From Pleodorina starrii (taxonomy: Eukaryota > Chlorophyta > Chlorophyceae > Chlamydomonadales > Volvocaceae), in assembly GCA_030267565.1 (NCBI GenBank), contig BRXU01000006.1:3274001-3338000 (forward strand): a DNA stretch of 64,000 nt, given 5' to 3'. The first letter of the stretch is position 1, and the number at the start of each line of letters is the position of its first letter. The position numbers and the translations under genes are program-made. This document shows, in pieces, positions 1 to 12,300 of this stretch. The notes beneath the pieces were generated by a model. It worked only from the letters and a program-made list of their open reading frames with translations. It was not told the origin of the DNA and searched no databases.

Positions 1-222
1 ATCCGCGGCCTGCCGTACGGCAGCAGCCCCACCGAGATCCTGGCCTTTTTCCAGACCTATCAGTACCTGCCGGACACTCTGCAGATTGGGCTGGACCAGC
101 TGGGCCGCCCCTCGGGCGAGGCATGGCTCAGCTTCAGCAGCCCGCAGGAGGCGCTGCGCGCGGTGCGCGACCTCAACCGGCACTACCTCGGGAACCGCTA
201 TCTGGAGCTCAGCATCTGCTGA
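1..222 (+). CDS. RRM-domain RNA-binding protein, 3' terminal exon (hnRNP H/F-like), 5' partial
   Basis: Frame 1 is open from the window edge to TGA at 220-222 and gives 73 residues. They begin IRGLPYGSSPTEILAFF and end NRHYLGNRYLELSIC. The RGLPY opening, the GRPSGEAWLSF stretch (RNP1-like strand) and the YLGNRYLEL ending are the pattern of quasi-RRM domains in the hnRNP H/F, ESRP and GRSF1 group, which bind G-rich RNA in splicing or mRNA control. The protein ends almost exactly at the end of the RRM fold, so this is its C-terminal domain. The upstream part lies outside the window, so the exact subfamily and the number of RRMs are unknown. Domain call is strong; subfamily assignment is inference. 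Confidence 0.85.
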   Translation: MRGLPYGSSPTEILAFFQTYQYLPDTLQIGLDQLGRPSGEAWLSFSSPQEALRAVRDLNRHYLGNRYLELSIC

Positions 223-3200
223 GCGCCGTTGTCCTCCACTGCCCATCGCCGCGCGCGGCCGCCGGCTGGCAGCAGCAGTGCAAGCGCCGGACGGGCAGGC
301 AGCCTCGCGCCGGTCTTGATCGGCGGAGGCATTTGCGGCCAGCGCGGTCGGCACTTTCCGGTCGTTGGGTGGCGTGGCGCATCCCGACTTTAAAGCGCTG
401 GACGCCTCCCGCGCGGCGGCCGCGCGTGGCAGCGGCGTCGGGCGGCGACGGTGACGGTGGCGGCATCCTCGCTCATCGCGGCCAGCGGCCAGCGGCCAGC
501 TGCAGCAGGGATATCACGCCAGCAGCCAATGTTAGCGCGCCGGCGATCTGACGCTCACTGGAGGTCTGGGGTCCTGGCGCTGTGACCGTGACCAATAGCG
601 GCAGTCAGGGCCAGAAAGCCTTCTGTCCAGCGGCAGGCAGCCAGCCAGCCAGGCGAGTGATGTCTCCGCCGGGAGCTCGTTGCTCGCCAGCGGGCCAGCC
701 GGCCCCCGCGCCCGGCGGCCTCAGTTGTCTGATGACGCCCCAAGGCCCCTGTCGAGTTTTAGAGGGAGGGCGCCCATGCCGGGCGTGACCGTCGCACAAC
801 CCAGATGCCATCGAGGCCCGGCTCTCAACGTAAGAACGTATGTGTGCTGCCCCACACCACCGAACGAGTACCCAGCCCACCACGCTGGTTCTAAGAAGGA
901 GAGGACCGAAGTCGAAGCCCGCGGACGTGAATATCTCTCGCGCACAGCTGCGTGAAGGCTGCAGGAACGGATGGTGGGTTTGCGGCTCCCGGAACGCGCA
1001 GAGCCTGCAGGAATGAGGACGTTGGGGCAGCGGCGGTGCAGCCGCTGCGGCCGCCGCGACCGCAGCGGCGGCTGGCGGCCGACACTCGGCTGCCGCCACC
1101 CGTGACCTTCGGATCTAGCCGGCAAGGCGGCAGCAGCAGCAGCCCGTGAGAATGCACACTTGAGCTCGAATTTATTCCCTTCTGCACGGCATCGATTGAA
1201 GTACTTTTGCGGCACTTGGAAAAACATTGCGCTCAACGGACACGGGGTTAACACTTTGGGAAGCGTTATGGGAAGGGAGGGGAGGTAGAGAGGGAGGAGC
1301 CATGCGGGAGGGGACTGGCGCGGAAAGGGCGGGGGGCGAGGCGGGGCGGGGCTGCATATAGCAAGGGGTTTCCATGGGTCTTGCGGGGAGGAGGCGCGTC
1401 CCTCAGGCCTCTTTTGACGCGGATGGAAAGCAGCAGCGGCATTGGCGCTGGTTTCTACAGGGCAGTGTTTGGGCGCTGGGCACGGCTGGGGCGGGGTTGC
1501 GGTCGCGGTGCACAACTTGAAGCAGGGGCCCTACGTGGAGAGTTATGGGGGCACGGCTCGGGGCTCTGCAGTCCAGAAAATCGGGCGGGCTGTGGATTGG
1601 GGTATTCGGCGCCAGATTGCTTCCGGGCGCCAAGAGGATCGCCTTGGAAGGCAACCAAGGCAGCGGCATGCGGTCTCGATTGAGCATTGGTATTGGTACT
1701 TGTTCTTTGGAGGGTTTTCGTTCGTTAGTTCTTGGGAGAGGTCCCTGCCCTCACTCATTTTGCATCATCATATAGAGCCTGTTGTCCATCTGCCTGTTTG
1801 TCTGTCAGTCGGGGACACGCAGTGGGGCTTTGCCGCACGCGCGCAGTTATGTAGAGCACTGCCCTGCCGCGAAAGCGAAAAAAGAAACTGGGGTCGTTCG
1901 CCGGCGAGCAGGAGGGCACGTGGGTGGGCGTCGCTGCGTGTGCGTTGCACGGTAGCGGCGCGTCCCGCCGCACGCCCTCCGGCGGCCCTAGCGGCGGCCG
2001 TGTCTCGCTCGGAGGCCCTTGGTGGGGTTCCAGGGCATGGGCGCAGCGGAGGGCGAATTGAAGTGCGATGGGGATGGGATGGCTGCGGTTTCATCGGGCC
2101 GTGGGAGGGCGTCTGGGGAGGGCAGGGACCCCTCCTAGAACTAAACGGGGTTTTGGGGTTGGGCGATATGTCAATTAGTCGGTGGAGTCCTTGCCGGCAG
2201 CGCCGCCGCCGCTGCTGCGGGCGAGGTCGCCTCGAGGCATGAGTTGGCGGCCTGTGTGTAAGCGGAGGCTGGGGGGGGGCCGTCGTCAGCGGGGCATTTT
2301 GTGCTGCCAAGATCCCTTTGTGAAAGCTTCCTCATTGCGTCGGCGGCGGTCCAGGTCGCTAGGCTAGTTGGCTTCTTGGCGCGCTCGATGGCTTTGCGGG
2401 GGTGGTTTGGGGCAAGGCTGGCGGACAACGGCCGTGCCGACGCTATGCACGGCAGGGCTGGCTGTCTGCCTCGGAGCCGGAAGTTGCTGCGGCGGGTCGG
2501 AGGGTCGGGTTTAGGCGCGTCGGCTGGCTTGGGTGCTGAAACCGCATCTTTTTGTGGGAGGCAAGATGCGTCACACTGATGGCCGTGATGGCGGTTTGGG
2601 AGGTCATGATGAGGGCCAAGGGAAGAGGGGGCGAGTCCGCAGTGGGGACTCCAGAGCCGGCTATTTTGATAGTTACTTATTACAACGGTACCCCTTTTTA
2701 ATGGTTTCTTATTACGGTGCCTTGTTGCTATAATGGTAACGCTGTTTGCATGCGGCATTGCCGCCGCCTCTTTGGAAGCCCTCGTGGCTCCTGCCCGCAG
2801 TCTGTATCTGGATTTGGAAGTTGATGAAGCCGGCCCTCGACAGGCTGCATGCCAACCACAGGAGCATACGAGCTACGCAAGCATTGCACCCGACCGCGGC
2901 TGTTGGCCGATCGGTCGTCCATGGTACTGTTGCTGCTACACCTCGTGCTGCTGCTGCTGCTGTTGCTGCTATGCGAAATTTTTATATCCCGCCCCGCCCC
3001 GGCCCCCCGGCAAGCCCGCGCATCTTCAGTTGCGGAAGGGTGGCGTTTGGGGAGCTTCCTCGCTCCTCGCGCCCGCACCCCGCGCCGACGGCCGCAGCGG
3101 CGCCGGCGGCTGCGGCTGTGCTGGAGGCACGCCATATCCATTAATACGGTGCATGGGGCCGCTGCGCCGATTTAGTTTTTTTCCAACCAACCAATCTACC

Positions 3201-4319
3201 GTAGTTACCACTTTGCGGGTTTATGTAGGCGCCCAGCTCTGCCGACGCGATGACGGGTTGAGGGTCGAAGGGAACGCGTTGGAGGGGGCCACGGCGGTGA
3301 AACTTTGCACGGGGTGCACAGGGAGACGGAACGTAGTCCACCGCGAGCCGCCGGGCGCTTTGAATGAATCTGTGGGCGGATTTGAAATGGGCTTTTGAGG
3401 GCTTTGATGTTCTGGGGCTGCACAGGTGTTCTGGCAGTGAAGACCGGGCGATGTGAGGGGCTAAGGGAGACGGAGGGCTCGGAAGGGTCTTGGCAGTTGA
3501 ATGTTGGATATGGAAGAATCCAAGTCGGAAGAATCCAAGTAGGGATATCCCGCCCGCTTTGGGTTTGGCAATCGGCACGGTTTTGGGGTTTTGTGTTGAC
3601 GCCCGAGTCGTGGGTCGCGGCGGGGAGGCGGGGGTCGGCCCCCTCACCGCATAGCACCTCGGGCATGACGAATGATGGTGGGTTTCGTGGGAGACGTGAA
3701 TACGATGCATTAATTGTGGGCCGTGGCGACGACCGAGCAGGGCCATTCCATCCGTATGTTTGTATGTGCATGTGTGTGTCCGCGTGTGTCGGCGCCGCGC
3801 TCGCTGCCGTCAACGAGGTTCTCTTGGGTGACGGGGCCCGACCTGGCAGCCTGCCCCGTGTCCGTTCCGTGGTTGTAAAATGTAAATGGCGCGGCGCGGT
3901 GTCATACCTGCGCGTGTGTAACGTGTGGCTTGATGCTCGTCTACATGAATGCAGCGCACGAAATAGGCATGCACCCTCAAAGCCCAACTCACCCAGCGCC
4001 TGCCCACCGCTACAGGCCTTCACGCTCGCAGCAACATCCGACACTTTCAAGGCTGGCACCTTTTAGGTCGGATGGACACATGATGGCCTAGGAGGCCAGC
4101 TGCGTCCGGTTACCGGCCGCGGCCTGCGCCACGAGAGGATTGTGGCGGCGGCGGCGCCGCAGAGCCGAGCCGTGTCAAAATGTTACGTGTCTCGTGTGAA
4201 AACATAAAAAAGCGAGTCACCCGCGGCGTCGGGATCGCTGTGTACGAACAACGATAGACCAACATCTGTGGTCGGAGGGCCACACCGGCCGCAGCTTTCC
4301 AGTTGGCAATGCAATGCGT
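223..4319. other. Non-coding interval between convergent genes
   Basis: I see no convincing gene in these 4.1 kb. The open frames on both strands are composition-driven, rich in Arg, Ala and Pro, and show no domain. The interval should hold the 3' UTR of the RRM gene and that of the minus-strand phosphatase. TGTAA, the usual volvocine polyadenylation signal, occurs at 2257-2261 and again near 3876-3886, either of which could end the RRM transcript. A short CTG run lies at about 2946-2971. Confidence 0.5.
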
Positions 4320-6424
4320 CTAGGGTTTCGTTGCCGCTGCTGCCGTCGCCGGTGGCGCGGCCGTCGTCGCCGTCGCCGTCGTCGGCGGCGTCGTCGTCGC
4401 CGCCGTCGCCGTCGTGGGTTCCCGAATGAATCCCTGCAGCGACGCGTACGGTGCCCGCGCGTGCGCGGGCGGGTGCACCCCGGCGGCCGTCCACCTCGCC
4501 ACCCAGAACTCCTCCACTCGACGAGCCTGCACGTCACGTCACGTCACAAAGATTCTGTGATGCGTGCTCGTTTTTGGGTCCAACTGCAAAACGGTTTTCT
4601 TTCATCATCAATACCGGTAGCATTATGCCAGACGCCATCAGGCGCTCCTTATCAAGTGCCCTGTCAAGCGAATACGGTACCCAAGGGGGTCCAGAGACGG
4701 TCCCTGCATCCCCCTCCATGTCTCACACTCACCAGCAGCACCCCCAGCGGCTCGCCTCTAGACGTGAGGGGCTGCACGTGCACCGTCAGCATGCCGTGCC
4801 GGTTGCCGAAGGCCACATCCGTCAGGTACCTGCGGCGGCGGCGGCGGCGGCAGCGGACCGCGACGGTCGACGGTCGACGGCGGCAGCAGCAGCGGTAGCA
4901 GCGGTAACAGTAGACGGACGACGAGGGGCGACGGCGGCGGCAGTAGCAGCAGCAGCACCACCCCCACCTGTCTCCGACCATGATGAGGTCCGAGGCGGGG
5001 CAGCCAAAGTGCGCCTCCAGCTCTGCCGAGCCGCCGCCCGGCTTCTTGTCCGCGTGGCGGAGCACCGGGATACCCAGCGCCGCCTCCAGCTGCCGAGCCT
5101 CCGCGCCTGGCAGCAGTGGGCAGCAGGGGCAGAGACACGAGCAGCCGTAGTGAACGGGATACGGGAACCGTGGGGGCTGCTGGGATGGACTGCCAGCCGG
5201 CGGTGCCGCGCACCTCGTGCCCTCTGCACTGGGTGGCTCCATATCGGATATCGCATATCGCGGCGGCGGCGGTCGTGGTGGCGGTGGTAGTGGTAGTGGT
5301 AGTGGTGGGGGAGGGCAGGTGGTACATGCGCTGTACGGCAACCGCCGCTGCCGCCTCCGCCGCCAAAGACGCGCGGCCCGCGTGACATCAGCGCCGCTCT
5401 CGAATTCACGCTACGGGCATATTCATACGCCTTGCGACCTCTCGCGCTGCATGCTGCATTCACGAGCACATCCGCTGGCGGCGGCTGAGGCGGCTACGAC
5501 GGCGGCGCCCGCAGCCGTCGGCATCGGACCGCATCGCACCGGCCTCGGTCCTCGGCTTCGTCGTCCTCCGCTTGTGCTGTGCTGTGCTGATGGCTGCGGA
5601 TCCGTACCTTCGGGATCGTACTGCAGGAGCCCCGCGCTGTTGCTGTAGAGCACCGCGCGCCCCTCGAAGGCGGCCAGGCAGCGGTCCAGTGCACCACGCA
5701 GCCGGGGCTCCACCTCCAAAGCAAAGGGCTGCGAGAGCGTGTTGTCCTGTTGTCACAGGGTTTTTAGGGTTTTAAGGTTTTCTTCGGTGAAACGCGGGCA
5801 AGTGGTCAACGGGTGGGAAAGAACGTGCACTCTGCGAAGAGAGCTGTGGGACCCGGTCCGGGGGACCGACCCGACCCTACTCGTGGTGATGTAAGAAGGG
5901 CCGTGGGTGTACGACAGATGGTGGGGTATGTACGACACCCGTACCTTGTCGAACACCAGCCCCCGGAAGCCCGCGGCTCGCAGCTTCTCCCAGTCCACGT
6001 GCCGTATGTCAGGAACAGCCAGGTGGGGCAACGCCAGGCTCTGGCTGCCCTGCGCGCGGCGAGGTGATGGGAGGACATGACACGAGCAACGTCTCCATTG
6101 AATCGGTTATGGTCAGCCCCCATGATCGTTCGTCGTTGGTCGTTGCCGCACCCCGCCCCCCTCGCCCTGATTATGAGCGTGCTGCATTCGGTGCTGCCAT
6201 CGCCCCCCGAGAGGGCGTAAAAGAACGGGCTCAGTCCTGGGCGCAGAAACACGTCCCAAGCACGTCCCAAGCACGTCCCAAGCACGTCCCAAGCAGGCTG
6301 TAATTCACTTCATTTTATCGCTGCGTTCTCTCGCATCCCGCGCTCCTGGCGCTTCTCTCACCCCGAACAGGCTGAAGAACAGGCCGACGCCGGCGGAGTT
6401 GAAGTTCTGCTGCACGCGAGCCAT
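4320..6424 (-). CDS. PGPP1: Phosphatidylglycerophosphate phosphatase, GEP4/PGPP1 type (HAD family)
   Basis: Six exons on the minus strand: 6424-6362, 6049-5945, 5746-5608, 5106-4968, 4829-4733 and 4526-4320. All splice sites are GT-AG and all phases agree, giving 249 residues. HAD motif I, DKDNT, is at residues 55-59 and is split by intron 2. The lysine motif is HADKKPGGG (about 120-128), and motif III is MVGDRYLTD (145-153), followed by FGNRHGML. These are hallmarks of the phosphatase that removes phosphate from phosphatidylglycerophosphate to make phosphatidylglycerol, in mitochondria or plastids. The ATG at 6424 begins MARVQQNFNSAGVG, the short amphipathic start usual for the family. The last ~30 residues are a low-complexity Thr/Ala tail. 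It diverges from the DUF3110 gene. A small extra exon in intron 1 cannot be excluded. Confidence 0.9.
6250..6297. repeat. Four-copy 11-bp tandem repeat in PGPP1 intron 1
   Basis: The unit CACGTCCCAAG is repeated four times without change. It lies inside the first intron of the minus-strand phosphatase. No function is evident. Confidence 0.85.
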
Positions 6425-7318
6425 TTCGCTCGCCTGGAGGCGGCGGGGGAAGGGACGAATGGGCGTTCGGCCTCGTTTTCGTAGGATACGGAAATGGGGC
6501 TGTGGGAAACCGGTGCGGCTGACATGCGGCCCCTCAGCCGACGAGCGACGACCTGACATAGTAACTATCCCTTGCACCCTTGGATACAGGCCGCATGGCT
6601 GTATGCAGGGTTGTGAGCCTGGAACCCACCTGACTGGCGCCGTTATGCGCGTGGGTGGCGCCCCCAATGCGGGTGGCCGCTCGTGGCCTGCTTCGCGCCC
6701 AGGGGCAGGGGGCTTGTACGGCTTGCGGCGAGCAGCGCCCTACGTGCATCCGGCTGCGATAAAGAGCTTCAGCCCTCCCTGAAGTCGATTTATGACGCAA
6801 ATGACAAATTTGGCGCGCTAGGTCCGTTGCCGATGGAACGATGTTGCCAAAGGCGGACTGGCAAATGACGGGCGATACCTACGGCGTCGTAAACAACGAA
6901 ATACATGTACATAAGCGTTTATCCGAGATGCTACACGGCAAGCGCCAGCGGGTCTGCGGCCACGGACAGGTGAACAGTTCTCAACAACTTTTGCCGTAGA
7001 CACGTCTCCGAAACCAAACTGCTAGGTCAGCAAATTGGAGATGTCGAACTGCTTCACTCTTATGCACCAGACAATATTCTTCGCCCGTTCTTGCTTAGGT
7101 TGTTACATCACAGAAGCATAGCATTCTTGGTCACTGCTTGGTTTTCGCCAGTAATGTTTACAACGAGCAGTTTTTGAGTTACCTCGCTTTCAAGTGACAC
7201 CCGCCTTTATTAGATATAATTTGTCCTGCGTCCAGAGCGTCGGCGTCGCGTCAGCAAAGCAGAACCGCAGGGTCGCGAATGCTGAAAATGTTCCAGCGCC
7301 AACTAGGTGCGCCCCAGA
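6425..7318. promoter_or_regulatory. Divergent intergenic region between PGPP1 and the DUF3110 gene
   Basis: About 0.9 kb separate the two outward-facing start codons, so it should contain both promoters and both 5' UTRs. It is visibly more AT-rich than the genes, especially 6780-7220. I could not identify a specific TATA box or named element, so the regulatory label rests on position alone. Confidence 0.4.
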
Positions 7319-9340
7319 ATGGTATTGCTCGTCAGAGCTCCACGGACCTTGTGGCGTCGCCCTCTGGTAAGGCGTCTTGTGAATTCCAGCGGTTGCCACG
7401 CGGTGCGGCGCTGTCACACTCCCAGCGGTCGCTTTTCCGATGCAGCGCTGTCAAGAGGAGCTTCTCGCAACAACAGCTTTTCGAGGAGAGCGCCGGCAGG
7501 TGCGGTGGTGCCAGCTCTCAGCCACGTCAGGGTCCTGTACGTGCTGTGGGTCGCTCACTTTACTGTTCGTCGTCGCACAGGGCTTTTAGGCCTTCCGCAG
7601 TCGCGGTCGCGCACCTCACTTCTTGTAGCCTGCAGCGGAAACAACGGGCTTCACGGCGACGGCAGCGCCAGCGACGCGAACACACCGAACGAGGTGCGTG
7701 GTTAATGTGCAACGACCTGCTCGTGCTTCAACGGCTTTTCTCCTCTCCTTCTCAACCACGGATTCCACTCATTTAATTACCCTGTAATACTGCAGCGACA
7801 ATCGTTGGGTCAGGGAGAACCGAAGGCGCAGCCCCCGCAGCAGCCAGAGGCGCGCGCAGACAATGGCAGCAGCAGCATGCGCGCGCCAGACGCCCCCGAC
7901 GCGCCGCAGGCCTCTACTTCTCCTGCCTCGGCTTCCAGCAGCTCCCCCTCTCGCCCTCCTCTCAACGCCGACCAGCTGCAACAGAGCTGGGACTTTTCGC
8001 CGGAGCCTTACGTCCCCAGCCCAGCCAATCTGCCTACCCAAGAGGACGACGGACCTCTGCTTTACCCGCCACGCCCTCCCCTCTGGACTTGGACCTCCCA
8101 GCCGGGCATGGACATGTTTCGTGTGAGTCCCAAGGCCTGGAACCGCCTGCGGCAGGTCTACGTGATCCTCTTTGGCGTCGGTGAGCGGGAGACGGAGGGC
8201 ATCTACTCGCTGCGCGCCTTCAGCAGCGACGGCACGCCCCACGAGACAATCATCGCGTTTGAGTGCGAGGAGGAGGCCCAACGGTGAGTTCGGCCACGAG
8301 CACCACCGGGTCGTCGCGTTGTTGGAATCTGGGTGGCGCTGTTGGGATCTGCGTCGCGTTGTTGGGATCTGCGTCGCGTTGCTGGGGTCTGCGCCTTACT
8401 TTTGAATGGATCGGTTTGTAGGTGCAGTGGACGCGCACCCGCCCCTCCCCAGCTCCCCCAAGGATCGCCACTTGGTGCACACGGCACCTGGACTGCCACT
8501 GTCGCAGCCGAAGCCCCCAACGTCCGCATCGGGGCGTCGTCTGTCCAGTCATTGTTCGTTTGCGTCTTATTCGTGTGTGCGCATATCGGCGAGGCGGGAA
8601 CTGCGGCATGCGTGCGTGATGGCCGCACGCGCAAGCCCAACCTGCCTTGCGTGAGAGCGTGAGAGCTCTCACGCAAGGCAGGTTGGGCTTGCGCGCGCGG
8701 CCATCACGTGATCTGCCGCTCCTATCCGCCTGTCCATCGCCCCGATACACATGACATCATCCGACCATCCACGTGTCGTCCGACCCCTCCTGTCTTTTCT
8801 TCACCTCTCGTGTGTCCGCCTGCCATGTCCTCCCCATCCGCCCTCGCCCCGCCTTCCAGGTACGCCGGCCTTCTGGAGGCGTCCATGGACCACCAGCCCC
8901 ATGTCTGCTCCATCCCGCCCCTGGAGCTGGTTTCCTTTTGCCTTGACCAGACCTACTCGTGCCGCCTGGAGCCCAAGGGCTCACTTCTCATCCCCCCCGA
9001 TTTCAACGTCGCCGTCACCGACTGGGAGCGTTCCCTGCGCCTCCGCGACGGCAAGTTTGCCGTACTCGACGCGGAGCCCGATCGCCGCGGCCTCGGCGGC
9101 GGCGCCGCCACGGCGACGGCCACGGCGCCGCCGCCGGCAGCCGCCGGCCCCGCCGCCGGCGGCCGGCCGCCGCACGGCGGCCCGTCGTCTTCCTCGCACC
9201 CGCACCCGCACCAGGGCTACTCGAACCTTCAGGAGGTCGGCGGCGGCGACCCGTCGACCCTGGCCCGATACTCGGGGTTGAGTCACGAGGAGCTGCAGCA
9301 GATCCGCGCGCGGCTGGAGGCGCTGCTGCCGGCTTCGTAA
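7319..9340 (+). CDS. DUF3110-domain protein, probable chloroplast protein
   Basis: Three exons: 7319-7693, 7796-8283 and 8860-9340, with phase-consistent GT-AG introns, giving 447 residues. Exon 1 starts at the first in-frame ATG. It is rich in Arg, Ser and Ala and poor in acidic residues, like an algal transit peptide. A Pro/Ser-rich linker follows. The conserved core is RVSPKAWNRLRQVYVILFGV, EGIYSLRAFS, then after intron 2 YAGLLEASMDHQPHV and LELVSFCLDQTYSCRLEP, ending near SLRLR. I recognise this as DUF3110, found in cyanobacteria and plastid-bearing eukaryotes, without a known biochemical role. A Gly/Ala/Pro/His linker leads to a C-terminal helix, LSHEELQQIRARLEALLPAS. Core and the last two exons are secure; the extent of exon 1 is less certain. 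Confidence 0.82.
8615..8708. repeat. Near-perfect 43-bp-arm hairpin in DUF3110 gene intron 2
   Basis: Bases 8615-8657 and 8666-8708 are reverse complements with a single mismatch, separated by an 8-base loop. The structure lies wholly inside the intron (8284-8859). It could be a small transposon remnant or a transcribed hairpin. Confidence 0.9.
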
Positions 9341-12300
9341 CGTCAAGCAGGCTTCGTAATGTCAAGCACAGGCAGAGGCACCGAGACTGACTCGGGGGCG
9401 GTTTTCTGCTTTTGGCTCTGGCACGCGGCTGGCAGCGCCAGGTAGAGCTTGCTCCACAAATGGAAACGAACAGTGACGGCAGCGGCGCCACTGCTGCTGC
9501 TGCTGCTGGGCACGGCCGCAATAGGTAATTGCGGGCCGCCGCCAGCGGCGTCGGGAAAGCGGCGGCAGCGGTGGCGGCGGCGGCGGCGGCCGCTCCCAGC
9601 CGAAGTGGCGGCGGCGGCTCCGCCGCCGCTGCTGCTTGCTTCAGCTACCGGGCCACCGGGAGGGAGCTGTGGGCAGGTGGTTGCGGTTTGCGCTGGAGCG
9701 TGGCAAGGGACTGGCAGTGTGGGTGGGTGGGTGTGCGCATCCTGACCTTCATTTCTGTATTTTCTATATATTGTAGCTTTTATGGGGGAGAGCGCCCCGC
9801 GTCCAGCCATGGGTCAGTTGGGTCATCAGCTCGATGTGCGTCTTGCGGTGTGTTGGCTCGCTCCCAGCTCCCTCCCCGGAAGGTTGCGCTGGGGGCGGGG
9901 CCCCTGGCCGGGGCGGGGTGCTTTTTATTTGAGATCACGAGATCGGCGTTCTTTTGCGGCGCGGCGTCATTTGCCAGTCAGCTTCCCGGATTTGAACGGA
10001 AGATACACACGCGCCGGGGCGATGATCTCGAGGGCATGCACAGCGCGCACCAAATTACCGATGCCCGATAGCGGTGGTGCCGCGACGGTGGCGGAAGCTT
10101 TCTTATTTGCGTGTGGAAGCTTTCGGAATTGTCGACCTGCGGGTGGGTTTCGGTGTGGACGGCACCCGACGCGGGCTTTGGCATCTCGCCGGTCCTGTGT
10201 CATTTCGTTGTGGCGCGGGTGCCGGAGTGCGGCAGTGCGGGTTTGCCTTTCCTGGCCGTGCGGTGCGAGTGCTGGTGCCGGAGAACTCGTGTGCCCATTA
10301 CTTCTGCTGTTGGCCTCATGTGGTGGAGGTCACGCCTTGGGGGGTGACAGCTGAGCGCAAGCCGGGAAAGCGCAGCGTTGTCGCCGGAAGCGCAGCGTTG
10401 TCGCCGGCAGCACAGCGTGTCACCAGAGGGGCGGGAGTAGCAGCCTGCGGCTGGCTTGAGCAGAACCCCCCAAGTACACGGTCTCTAGACAGCAGCAAGC
10501 TTTGGAAACAGCGGCAATAGGTCGCAATCCAAGGTCCTTGTTGTTTGCCGCCCAACGCCCCATGCCCCGTACTGTTGTACTGCTCGGAGAGTGGTTTCTT
10601 TTGGTCTGTTGATTGAGCTGATTGAGCCTTGATCTGATTGTGTGTTTTGACTTCCTGGAGCGTGCACGTCGCACAGTTTACATATACCGGGAGACGGGAG
10701 AGACACGTGCGAGTGTGAAGGGGTTGGGATGTCGGTGGAGGAGGAGGTGGAGGTGGGCTGAGCGCGTGTGGGTGCGGGTATGGTTGAGGCCGGCGGGCGG
10801 CGGCTGACGGCGAGAGCTGTGGTGTCGGGTTGACGGGTTGGAAACGGGTTGGCCCAGACGTGCGCGTTGGTGTCGGTCCTAGTTGGAGCTCGTTGGCGAA
10901 ATCAACGGCTTTGGACTGGGCGCCGCAGCCCCTGCTGGAAGAGTCGCCACTGGCGCTGCTCGCCCCTCACAGACCTTGTCCTCTGAACTTGACTTTTGAC
11001 GCTTTGCAAGTCGTGCAGGCATACGATTTATGTCGTGTGTGTGTCTGTGTGTGTCAGCGCGACAGCGCTGGGGTCGGGATAGGGAGCGGATGCTTTCTTT
11101 CATGCGATTGCGGTGGGAGGTCTCTGGGGGCGCTGTGTGCGGGGCCGGCCGAGCCGTAGCCGGCCCGGCCAGGCCAGACCGGGGGCCGAGCTGACAAGCC
11201 GGCCCGGACCGAGAGAGTTTTGGGGGGATTTTGGAATTTTTGTGGATGGGTGCGGAGAGAGAAGAGCTGCGACGGCCGGCGCCTTTTTGCCGGTGCCAAA
11301 TTTTGTTCGACGGCGGCGCCGCTGCTTCGGCGGCGCAAGTTGCGGTTGGCGTTGGGCGTTGCATCGCTGTTGCCGCTGATGGCTGCTGTTGCCGCTGCTG
11401 CTGCTACTGCTGGCGTTGCGGGGTTGTAAAGGGCTTGTAAGGGCTGAGGAGACCCCCTGCTGCTGCAGCACACTTTTTCGGGGCGTCGAGGGCTGGCAGG
11501 CGGTCTTGCGTGCTATGTAGGTGTCGTTGGCTTGCGGAGGGGATCTGGGACTGTGCTGCGGTATTGCGGTATGTGTGTGTGATTGGCTAGGAAATTGGCA
11601 GATCATTAGTGCTGCTGGAGTGTGTTGTTGCTGGAGGGAGGCCGTGGGCCAACGAAAGGTGGAGGGAAGTGAGCGGGGAGTGGTTTGGTTTCGGGGCCCG
11701 AGGGCCCGCGGTCACTTGGGGATGGACGATGGAGGCGCCGGCCCGGGTCGAGCCATATCCACTGCCGCGTCCGCTGCTGGAGCTGCTGCTGCTGCTGCTG
11801 CTCCGGTCCTCGCCCGCCTTTCCCCTGGCAGCCAGGCATCGTGACTCGCCACTGTCTTCTTCTTTCTCGCGCTGGTCTCGTTTCGCTGCTGGCGCTTCGC
11901 TGCACCGGTAGCCTGTTGTCAGCTGAGAGCCGTTGACCGAAGAAAGTGATGATGCATATACCTCGAGGGTAGTTTTGGATGTGTGTTTCTTTTTCGGCGG
12001 CCGTCTGGCCCCTGAGCGGCAGCTGCTTCGCTGGAAAAATGTTGATTGAGTTTGATGCTCGTCCCGTGAGAGCGAAGGGAGGCGGAGGAGGAGGCGGAGG
12101 GTGAGGAGGAGGGTTAAGGTCACGGCGGGGTGTGTGTGATAGCGGAGAGCTGCAGGAGCGGCAGCGAGTCGTCTCTTTGTCCCGTGCGGCTGCGGCCAGC
12201 CCGCGGCCGACACGGTACGGTGCTGCTGCGAGAGAAATATGATTGACCTGATGACCCAGAGTGGGTCGAGGCTGAACAAACAAACCGGTTGAGAGCGAGA

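Noticed and set aside
2168..2758. 195-residue minus-strand frame
   Set aside because: No domain, no splice or start support, and composition like the surrounding non-coding DNA.
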